Origin: Aphelidium insulamus
Lineage: Eukaryota > Aphelidiomycota > Aphelidea > Aphelidiaceae
DNA: 64,000 bases
Direction: 5' to 3'
Assembly: GCA_036784855.1 (NCBI GenBank)
Contig: JAZDSV010000026.1
Span: 1-64,000, forward strand
The notes beneath the pieces were generated by a model. The model saw only the letters and a program-made list of their open reading frames with translations, was not told the DNA's origin and made no database searches. A program made the position numbers and the translations under genes. This document shows positions 55,291-64,000 of the stretch, piece after piece. Position 1 is the first letter of the stretch. Every line of letters begins with the position of its first letter.

Positions 55291-56696
55291 ATGGCATTGG
55301 CACGCGCGGCCACGGCGCTCCTGACGGCCTGGGCGGTGAGGCTACTGGCACACACCTACACAACACTCACGTGCAACACTGACACCACCTCCAGGCGGTA
55401 CTGGTGGCCGTGTTCACGGTGCCGCAACTGCAGTGCGGCTTGCTGTTCATGCACTGGGCGCGCTGGCCGCTCGTCTGGGGACCGCTATCTGCACCGGCAC
55501 ACTACGGTCTGGACCCGGCGGGGAGCAGGTCGATCGCGGTACACAACCCCGACGGAGACGTGGTGCAGGCGTGGCACATGTTGCCGCGTTCACGATCTGT
55601 GCGGGGCATGCACGCCGTCCTGCGCGGCGGAGACGCAGCCAACTTTGATATCGGCGCCGGGGAGCGGGTGGCGCTCTACTTTCACGGCAATTCGGCCAGT
55701 CGGGCCATGTACCACCGCGTGCTGGCGTGTCAGGTGCGCCGATGAGGTGTCACTAGTTGTGGTGAGCGTCACGTTGACCTTGCAGCGACTGGCACGCGAT
55801 TTGGACGCTCACGTGGTCATTGCAGACTATCGCGGGTTTGCCGACTCTGGTATGTGCTGTGTATGTGTCTGTCTTGTATGTGTATGTGTATACGTATGTG
55901 TCTGCTTGTATGTGTATACGTATGTGTCTGTCTTGTATGTGTCTCTATATATGTCTATCTATGGGTCACTATCATCATCTCTGACGTATATTCCAACCAG
56001 CTGGCACACCCACACGGGACGGGGTTGTGAGTGATATGCGCGCGGTGTTTGACTGGCTGTTTGCCAACAACCCGGGCCTGCAAGCTAGAGATATCGTACT
56101 GGTTGGCCACTCGCTAGGCACCGGAATTAGCAGTCAGCTGGCGCACGAACTATGTGTCGACAATCGCTGTCCCGGCGGTCTGGTGTTGATTGCCCCATTC
56201 ACAGACTCGGTGACTGTGAGCGCCGAGTACCCACTCACCCGGCTGCTTGTGTGGCCGCTCACGTGGTTCATTCCGCAGTGGAGAGGTGCGTTTTTCATGT
56301 TTGAGGCTGTATGTCTCACATCTCTCTGATCTCACTGATGTTGACACAGATTATGCACGGGCTCAAATGACGCCGGACGCCTTGTTTGACACGGCTGCCC
56401 TTATACCCAGCATCCTGAACGATAATATGCCGGTGCTGCTGGTGCACGGCACGGACGACTGGCAGATTCCTGCCCATCATGCACAAGACTTGTTTGCGCT
56501 GGCTCCCAGGAACTTTATCCAATCGACAATACGACTTCCACAGGGCTCGGCAACGCTGCACAGCTCAAGCAACAAGAGCGGGGGCAATGGCGGTGTGCGG
56601 TTGTTGCTGGTTGACGGTGCCGGCCACGACAATGTGCAGTACTCGTACGACGTGGTGTACAGCGTGATGGCCCTATGGCTTGACGGAGACTTGTAA
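55291..56696 (+). CDS. ABHD12-like alpha/beta hydrolase
   Basis: Exons 55291..55335, 55395..55733, 55786..55849, 56001..56285 and 56350..56696 give 359 residues. ABHD12-type enzymes are membrane serine hydrolases acting on lysophospholipids or monoacylglycerols. The N-terminus is a hydrophobic anchor (MALARAATALLTAWA then AVLVAVFTVPQLQCGLLF). The oxyanion region is VALYFHGNSASRAMYHR; VVIADYRGFADSAG is the next strand; the nucleophile elbow is VLVGHSLGTG; the acid is in VLLVHGTDDWQIP; the histidine is in LLLVDGAGHDN. The triad is complete. The 151-base third intron is rich in TGTATG. It diverges from BIR1, sharing a 145-base promoter region. Confidence 0.92.
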
Positions 56697-56869
56697 TAAG
56701 TGCATAGATGACTGGGGGAAGTACTTTCTGACTTTATATCAAATTATCTGTGTGTCGCTGTGGCTATGTGCGCGTAAACAACTTTCCATGCGGTTTTTTT
56801 TCTATTGCATTGCACAATTCCACTGTTTCACGCGCGAACCTTTCCAAATAAACATCCAACAATCCACCA

Positions 56870-59800
56870 ATGACCATATCGCCGGAGCGGATAGCGGCAG
56901 CGGCACAATCGCCTGCCAGTGCAGCCGCGTCAACATCCAAGAAGCGCAAGACAATGAAGACGCTAGACAACTACTTCACGCCCAACAGGGTCCAGAAGGG
57001 TACCGCATCGCTGGCCTCATCGCCGCTTGTGGCCCGGCCGATGCCGTGTGCCGAGACCACCGACACCTCACACGTATCAGCGTGCTGCTTGACTGCCGAT
57101 GACAAGGAGAATAACGTTGGAGAGGAGGACTCTCGCGACACCGACATTGGCGCTGACATCTGTCCCGCTTCACGTGACGATATGGATGTGGCTGCCACAG
57201 AGGAGTCCAAAGTGGTCTTGGTGGTGGAAGACCATCCGCCTGAAACAGGCACGCAAACACGCTCGCATTGCTACTAATAATCAAATACTGCAGACAAATT
57301 GAAAATATCCGATTCTCTCACCGAGGAAGATTCGCATGACAACAGCGCCAATGCTGTCAAAGAGCATTCAGCGTTAAAAACTCCCAAGAAGCGCGGCAAA
57401 GCTTCAGGTACCTTCGATCCAATTATTATATTAGACTCACCTATGTATAATGTAGCCAACTCCACGCCTGCTGCGGTAAAATACTGTGCATATAATTATC
57501 GCGACGTAATTAAATGCCGTAGAAAGCACGAGTTTTCGTCAAGAATGGAAAATTGGTATTTCACGAGAAACCGCTTACCATCGATACCAGTCCAGAATAC
57601 ATCCTACGTATGCCAATACTTGCTGGTACCAGTGACTCACATCGGGTAGAGTTGGCTTCGTTCTACACGTACAACCGTGAATTATCTGCGAAGCCCGATG
57701 TATTCCCGGAAGAAAAGCTTTCTCTCTTGGCGATGATGGTGGAAGAAAGGTGCTTCTCTTTTTATCTCTGTTGACTTTTTATCACGTGCCGTTTGCAGTG
57801 ATTTGCCGTTACCTGCGCTTACCGACAAGGTTTATAACAAGCTTTTTCCCGCCGGAAATGACGCGAGTTTTTTCACCGCCAGCGACATTCAAATACAACT
57901 GGAACTTGTCGCTGATTATAAGAATTATGGCGCCGATTCCGAATTGTTTGGACCGAAAGCCGCTCTTTGTAGATGGGAAGTTAAAGATATTAACCAGCTG
58001 CCGGAATGCATACGCGGTCAAATTGAAGAACGTCGCACAAAACGCAAAGAGTTTCACGCAGGCCTGACAGAGTATATGGACTCACTTTCCGATGCGGAAA
58101 AGGCATCGTTATTTGCTTCGAACAATAAGAAGAGATTGCGAGTGGAAGACTCGACCGCGGTACGTACCATGAACTTCAGTATGATCTGATGTTGCGTGTA
58201 GAATGGAAGCGGCGGTAGTGCTCCCTCTAGTGCGACAAAAATGAGTCGACAACAAAAACAGGAGGAAAAGGCTCGGATGGTAATCGAATGATTTTTTTTG
58301 TCAGGTATTTTCTTACCGAGTCTCAGGATGAGCAGCGGAAAAGAGAAAAGGAAGAGCAGGCTGCAGCAAAGGTTTGAATTACTCTTCATAGTCACTTTAA
58401 TTCTATTTTAGGAAAAAGAAAAACTAGAGCGAGAAGAGGCCAAACGCAAGGAACGCGAAGAAGCAGAGATGGAGAAACAGCTTAAGCGCGAATTGAAGGA
58501 ACAAGACCGCCTGCTAAAGGAAGAAGCTAGACGGCAGAAAAAGGCCGACGATGAACGGAAAGCGTTATTGACACAGCCGAGGATAATGGGATTCTTTGCA
58601 CCGGTTAAAAAAGATGGCGGGCCGCAGACTAAAGTCTCGGACTTTGAGGCTACATTTCCGGATTTTCATTTGAAGCCACATACCATACTCGCGCCGGTAC
58701 TAATCAGGATCGACACTCCTTGTCAAGATTTGGGAGCACTTTTAGAGTCATCGAGTAGCGACGTTATATCCGCCACGGAAGTTCTCAAATCATTTAAATG
58801 CCGAAAACTGTGTCAAGGAGGCAGTCACGGGTCGATCGGGGCGGATTTGGCTCCACAGTTGCATCGGCAGAAAGTTAAATTGCTGCAATTTGTCGAGAAT
58901 TATCGGCCGGCCTATTTCGGGAGCAGGAATTTAGGGCCAAAAGTTGTTAATGGAAGGCGACCATTTTATAAAGAACCACTTTCGCTCGACTACGATGTGG
59001 ACACTGATGATGAGTGGGAGGAAGAGGAGGAGGGCGACGAGTGTTTGTCGGACGAATGCGACGAAGATGACTCTGTCATGGACGAAGATGAGGATGACCC
59101 GTGGATCGTGCCGACGGGCTATTTGTCGGACGATGAAGGAATGGAAGATGAAATCAGGGAGCAGCCTGGTAAGTGAGACGTCATCTATTGATGCCACTTC
59201 TCAATATCTCTGCAGAAATTTCTGGCGATCTCAAGGCACAGGTACAATTTTTATGAATGAAAGTGTTTATATGTAATTTTGGGCAGAAATTCGAAGTGTT
59301 GGTGCCGATAATTGTTGCGCCGACATATTCCAATGATTGTGACTCGCTTCCCGCCGCTCTCGACGGAATGAAGATGGGAGTTGTTTTTGGTAAATTGTGC
59401 CAGCCATCAAGCAGTAGCATCTTAATTGCTCTAGACTTGATTGCGATTCCCCTTGATTTCATGGAGCCTCTCGCGGTCTGCGGGACAGAGAAATCTTCCG
59501 CATCAATATCAAACTCTCCAGTGGCACGAACAGCCGGTAAAAAGGCCACCAAACTTTCTGCGGATATGCTTACCGAGTTGGGCAAGGTAAGCCGCTGCTT
59601 GTGCACTTGAATTTGCTGATATGCAGATGACTGTTGGCACTTCCAAGGGTGTAGACAAAGTCATTGATGAATTCCGCGCGAGGTAGTTTGTTGCACCCGC
59701 TAATGCAGATAATTTATGTTGTATTTCAGATTTGGCGACACTGTGAGCAAGAACCAAATAGGATCTGCCGTGAAAGATATGTTTGTAAAGCAAACGGACA

Positions 59801-59955
59801 CCGGCGAGGTTTGCCATTGCTGGGTGTATGTGCATCTCGTTGACACTTTGCAGAAAGCCGCAACCTGGAAAACCAAGTCGAGTAAGGAAGTATCGACAGC
59901 TGAACTGGACTCGAAAAGCTTGCCGGTTGTTGGCGCGGCCGCGTCTGAAAAGTAG
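56870..59955 (+). CDS. CHAF1A: Chromatin assembly factor 1 large subunit
   Basis: Twelve exons: 56870..57248, 57294..57407, 57456..57475, 57523..57749, 57799..58159, 58202..58279, 58327..58371, 58412..59168, 59216..59241, 59287..59586, 59627..59682, 59730..59955; 862 residues. CAF-1 deposits H3-H4 on newly replicated DNA. A PIP-like box near the start (MKTLDNYF) and a canonical one after the charged coiled coil (QPRIMGFF) would bind PCNA. The middle is a Lys/Glu/Arg helix (KEKEKLEREEAKRKEREEAE). The signature histone-binding segment is present: RRPFYKEPLSLDYDVDTDDE, WEEEEEGDECLSDECDED, DPWIVPTGYLSDDEG. A C-terminal winged-helix-like part (GVDKVIDEFRARFGDTVSKN) follows. Intron 1 is GC-AG (gcacgc). 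The third exon is 20 bases. Confidence 0.92.
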
Positions 59956-59987
59956 TTAATATAAGTTCCCGTTTGTACGTTCCGTAC

Positions 59988-61596
59988 ATGTCTGTTGTCA
60001 AAGAGTGCAAACGCTTCAATATGACCAAAGCTGACGCGGTTGAAATCGCCTGGATATCCGACAACAAGGAGTGGGGATTGCGTGCACTACGCGATATCCC
60101 GCCAGACACGGTGCTGCTGCAAGAGACGCCCATAGTGTCGGCGCAGTACCTCTACAACTCGGTGGGTAGCCGGCAAAAAAGACCGCGTCCATTACTTGAC
60201 ATTGACGCGTGCAGGATTTCTTCCCCGCGTGCCATCACTGCATGCGCTCCATGGAAACTCCGCAGCGGATGCTGGCACGGCTAAGTGGCAATGCTTGCGA
60301 ACAAGACTTCCCGCCTGCGCTTCCGTTTCTGCTCCCGTCATGCCCAGAGTACGCATCCCAATCTATCACCGAGGAGGTGCCATGTCAGGGTGGCTGTAGT
60401 CGCGCAAAATATTGCAGCAAAGCGTGTCAAGAGGCTGCGTGGAACGGCTATCACCGCTACCTGTGCCCCAAAGCTGTGCCCAAACGCGTCACTGATGCCC
60501 TGAGTGCGCTGGAAGATTGCTGGCGGTAAAATACATTGCGCTGTCCTTGATGTTAGAAAGCTAACCTGCAGGCAATTCCATTATCCTCCCGAAGAGGCGA
60601 CCATTACATTAGTTGTGCGCATGGTGGCCATGATGCGGGCAGCCGTGGATGGCGGACATGCCAAACCGGTAGACATATTTTCCAGCTACAAGACAACTTC
60701 CAGTGGCGGCAAAGGTGAGATATCTAAGTTGGTTGGATATCTGAGTCTACAAAAATGCAGGCAAGTCTAGCAGCGTGCCTGTGCGCTTTCTGGAGGAAAA
60801 GTTTGAAGACCGGTTGGAGACGATGCTCGGATTACTGTGCGCCGCTCTGTACCATCCGGCCATTGAAGCAGGTTTGTGATCAGTAATTTGTTTTCTTTTA
60901 ATGGCATATGGCATTTCTAGTCTTCAGCAGCGAAGGATTCCGTGCCTTGTTCGGAGTCATGGCATGCAATGGTCAGGGTGTTGGCACAAGTGCATTGGAG
61001 ATGTACCGTCGCTGTCTTATCAATGCTTCTCGAGATGGCTCGTCAACCGACCCAGCTACCAGTCAGCAGATTAATTCAGTACTTGACAGACTGGACGAGC
61101 TTGATGAGCAAATCGAAGAGAATTCCGGGCAGTTTACCCACGCGGAAGGCACTGCTTTGTATGCCATGCACTCTAAGTTAAATCACAGCTGGTAAATTAA
61201 GAGTGATGTTGTTGTTTGTGTTATTGACAATCTGGTCAGCGAACCGAATGCCGAGATTCGTTTTCCGTTCAACAGCCATGAGCTGCAAGGTAAGATAATA
61301 TGTATACGTAGCGTAGTAGAACATATTGCTGATATTTGACAGTTGTTAGCGTGAGTGCAATACAAGCGGGAGAAGAGGTTTTGATCAGTTACACGGGTCA
61401 CTCGTGTTGTGATGATGACAACAGTGACAACGAAGACGAGGGTTGCAGTGCAGGCGCTGATGGCGATGCTATGGACTGTAGTGACGGAAATGTGAACGGT
61501 GGCCGTGCCGTAGATCGACGTCGCCAGCTACTGAAGGATTTTTACATGTTTGACTGCAGTTGCACCAAATGTCTGCGTGAAGCTGCCGTCCAATAA
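59988..61596 (+). CDS. SET5/SMYD5-type SET-MYND protein methyltransferase
   Basis: Exons 59988..60161, 60215..60525, 60572..60714, 60761..60871, 60921..61191, 61240..61289 and 61343..61596 give 437 residues. It starts only 32 bases after the CAF-1 stop. The SET domain is split by a MYND zinc finger, as in SMYD proteins: WGLRALRDIPPDTVLLQETP, then the zinc part CQGGCSRAKYCSKACQEAAW and YHRYLC, then the SET core LNHSCEPNAEIRF (split by an intron after HSC) and AGEEVLISYTG. Length and the late acidic tail (DDDNSDNEDEGCSAGADGDA) fit SMYD5/Set5, which methylates histone H4 lysines. The post-SET cysteines (FDCSCTKCLRE) are present. Confidence 0.92.
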
Positions 61597-61736
61597 AATT
61601 GTGGGTGCGATTGTGTCGCTTATAACACCGATGACGTGCTTATATTTACAAGCAACTCAAGCGCGAAATCACATCTCTTTAAGAAAATTGCATTCCGCGA
61701 CACGGTGGGACAATATATGAGCTGCACACTCCGCCA

Positions 61737-61745
61737 TATATAAAA
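61737..61745 (+). promoter_or_regulatory. TATA-like element
   Basis: TATATAAAAG in GC-bearing context (CCGCCATATATAAAAGACCC), about 135 bases before the ATG of the small gene at 61871. The arrangement copies that of the 19484 TATA box and the gene at 19639. Confidence 0.45.
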
Positions 61746-61870
61746 GACCCGGACCTATTACAAGTAATAACTGGCGAGTTTGAGCTTGCTGATCGGTGAG
61801 GTGATAGCTGGCACGCGAGTGACTTGGCATTGTGGATGCGAGATGAATACGAAATGGAATTGGTGACACC

Positions 61871-62347
61871 ATGGATGGCGTGACTCAGGTATCTCTAGGC
61901 CAGTTGCCCGATTCATCTTTAATTGCCTCCGTTTCAACTAATTTAAGTCGTTTGAACTTTGACGGTACTCCATTGGTCAATGAGCGTTGGGCTCACACGG
62001 TATAGATGGACATCAGTTCCCGCTTTCTCTTCTCAAAAGAAATGCTAAATGGCCGAAAGCGTGGCATGGTGAGGTGGATGTTGATGAACTTGATGCTTTC
62101 TGCTGCCATTGCGTAAAAGATATTTTTATATATGACACGGCTGGAGGTGCGAATTTTGGCCCTTTTCATTAAAACCTTCATTGAATTAGTTAAAAAGATG
62201 AAGAAGTGGTTCAAGTTTGTACGCGGCAGGGATGTCGAGAAGATCGAGTGCACAGTAGCGGATACGTGCAAACTACTTCAAGATGGCGACCAAACTGTTG
62301 GTGTAGGCGAGGGATTTCCAATGCACGCACAGGACCCAACTTTTTAG
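61871..62347 (+). CDS. Orphan small protein, 3 exons
   Basis: Exons 61871..61975, 62017..62146 and 62190..62347 give 130 residues with consistent phases and GT-AG introns of 41 and 43 bases. It starts MDGVTQVSLGQLPDSSLIAS, continues KRNAKWPKAWHGEVDVDELD with a paired-cysteine motif (FCCHC), and ends with KKWFKFVRGRDVEKIECTVA and DTCKLLQDGDQ. I recognise no family. It lies between the SET gene and a transposon, and a TATA-like site precedes it. Spliced consistency supports it; nothing else does. Confidence 0.4.
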
Positions 62348-63160
62348 CGCTCCTGCAAACAGAGCGCAGTTGGGCAATTCTGCGCTCTTTGCAATCGCAA
62401 ACAACGCTAAGTCCCACAGACGGCAATGCCGGCACACAATAAACTTGCTTCTTTCTCTGTACCGTGTACTATATTCCGTTCGCCACATGCTACGTCGCAT
62501 CTTGAGCAAGCTGTCCAGCCAGGTGGACCCTACACCTCCACCGCGTCCAGCAGACAATGGCGCCACGGGTAATACGCCAGGGCGGCGCAGCAAGACGACT
62601 TGTCCTACGTCGACCCTCGCCTCGGGTACTATGTGCCTCCCGGCAAGCGTAGATGCACCGATAGCAATGCCTACGCGACTGTCGATGCACCTGCACACTG
62701 TTCAGTCAGTCACGTCAATGTTGCTGCGACAGACTGACTAACCATGCTATAGACGGCGTACCCCGGTGCCATTATCGGCGTACTTGATGCGTTACACAGG
62801 GGCCCAGTGCATTACGCACCAGCAGGCCGCAATGCCGTCCCATTGAATGTCGTGGAACATGGTACGGCGCATGATAATGACATGCGGCTCCGTCACATCA
62901 TGACGGCATGCAGAGGCGCCCTCTGGCCTGGTCCGCATTGAGGCACCGCAAGCCGAGCCGGTCCAAGACACTTTAACGCTCGCTAGCCGTGGAGAGAGTT
63001 GTACGTTTGCATGAAATATCTGTTCTTTGTGGTGTAATGCTTTTGTCGCGGGAAATGCGCGTTTGGAACTAGACAATGGAATCGCCACCCGGCCGATTGA
63101 AGATGATACAGTGTCTGACGGTACACAGTGACTGCGGACGCGGTGATATATTCCTCACGT
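62348..63160. other. Broken coding fragments next to a transposon
   Basis: Several short frames look once-coding but cannot be joined: a plus frame with MLRRILSKLSSQVDPTPPPR (from about 62488), another with DDLSYVDPRLGYYVPPGKRR (about 62595), and YPGAIIGVLDALHRGPVHYA (about 62760). No start-to-stop model works. These may be debris of a mobile element related to the MULE that follows. Confidence 0.35.
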
Positions 63161-64000
63161 ATGGTAGATGAGCCGGTCTTTACCCTTGTCAAAGGAATGA
63201 CTTTCAAGTCGGAACTAGAGGCATATAATCACGTCCGAGAGTACGCTCACTTGAAAGGCTTTTCGATTGCCCGCTGCACTGTTCGCCGCGACAAAAGCAT
63301 TGCGATGGAAGATAATGAAGTGTCAGATGGCGAAGCCGACGCGTTAATTGGCGATGATAACGCGGAAGGCAAAGGGTTGGTCTGACGGCGCAAGTTCAGG
63401 TGCCGTGCAGGTGGTAAACCTGGGACCTATGCCAAACGCTCCGTAAAAAGTAACTGTCCATTTCAGGTAAGCAGATCGTGTTACTTGAGCAGAAGTAACA
63501 TTTAGGTTCGCATTACATACCAAGTATCCTCTGCGCTCTACATGATTACTTCACTTGAAATCGGGCACAATCATGACATGGTTGATCCCGACATTGCTCA
63601 TCTACTACCTGGTAATCGGATCATTCTCCCAGCTGTGCGGGAACGAATTGCAACTCTTTACAAAGCCAACTGCATTGTCCCGCAAATCATGACGATTTTG
63701 AAGGGAAAGTTTCCAGTGAATGAGCGCCGTTTCATCAAGAAAGATGTATACAACTACATTGCAACACTGCAAGTGCGGTCAACTATGCCACAGGCCGCGG
63801 AACTATTGATCGACTTCCAAACACATAAGAATGCTGACCCCGAGTTTTACTATCAAGTACTTACCGTCGGGAACGTTTTGCAAGCGGCTTTCTGGTCGAC
63901 GGGCAAGCAGCGCGAGTCACTGCACTGGTACGGTGATGCGGTTCTCTTTGATCCGACTTACAAAACCAACTCGCTTTCAATGCCACTTGCACCGTTTGTC
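63161..64000 (+). mobile_element. MULE-type DNA transposon, 5' part of transposase
   Basis: The frame from the ATG at 63161 has an N-terminal FAR1-like DNA-binding domain (GMTFKSELEAYNHVREYAHL, GFSIARCTVRRD, then FRCRAGGKPGTYAKRSVKSN with CPFQ). An in-frame TGA at 63383 interrupts it. An intron 63467..63505 joins to 63506..64000, which runs open to the window end through IGHNHDMVDPDIAHLLPGNR (GHNHxM is the FAR1/WRKY-like zinc end) to the start of the MULE core, LHWYGDAVLFDPTYKTNSLS, with the first catalytic aspartate (FDPTYKTN). The rest lies outside the window. The internal stop suggests a decayed copy unless the TGA is an error. Confidence 0.85.

Overview
The window is nuclear DNA of a eukaryote with a compact, intron-rich genome. 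I built about 30 protein-coding models. Most introns are 40-60 bases, and neighbouring genes are often separated by less than 150 bases (32 bases between the CAF-1 and SET5-like genes). The gene content points to a zoosporic, early-diverging fungus or fungal relative of chytrid or aphelid type. The evidence is a fungal Zn2-Cys6 transcription factor, a GH18 chitinase, a two-BIR Bir1-type protein and an F-BAR/DEP/RhoGAP protein like yeast Rgd2, together with traits lost from higher fungi: an LRRC71-like ciliary protein and a voltage-gated potassium channel. The lineage is an inference; no rRNA or mitochondrial marker lies here.

Layout. 1-4.4 kb looks accessory: a partial gene, two orphan secreted proteins and an ankyrin-repeat protein. 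4.5-12.5 kb holds holocytochrome c synthase, a 700-base TATG microsatellite, RAD1, a TGS1-like cap hypermethylase, a third secreted protein and a DDX11/CHL1 helicase. 12.5-14.6 kb is repeat-rich, with one copy of a duplicated non-coding repeat and a decayed LINE RNase H. 14.6-18.2 kb carries NOB1 and pantothenate kinase. 18.2-20.8 kb has the second repeat copy and an orphan gene with a TATA box. 20.8-36.2 kb is housekeeping: a CoA-transferase/acetyl-CoA hydrolase, the Zn2-Cys6 factor, a 95-base minisatellite, complex I NDUFV1, an ABCD peroxisomal transporter, mitochondrial MetRS, tRNA-Glu, 6-phosphofructo-2-kinase, two small conserved proteins and PEX11. 36.3-61.6 kb holds a giant chitinase, a gag-like relic, the K+ channel, a coiled-coil protein, LRRC71-like, F-BAR/DEP/RhoGAP, quinone oxidoreductase, BIR1, ABHD12, the CAF-1 large subunit and a SET5/SMYD5 methyltransferase. 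61.6-64 kb ends in an orphan gene and a MULE transposon cut by the window edge.

Themes: mitochondrial function (HCCS, NDUFV1, MetRS, CoA-transferase), peroxisomal fatty-acid handling (ABCD, PEX11, with pantothenate kinase supplying CoA), and chromosome maintenance (RAD1, DDX11, BIR1, CAF-1, SET5-like).

The strongest unusual signal is splicing. In my models about 11 of roughly 140 introns begin with GC instead of GT, and in most cases only the GC donor restores the reading frame and the conserved protein. That is far above the roughly one percent usual in fungi. Exon coordinates were derived by hand from reading frame, splice sites and family conservation; no transcript data were available.
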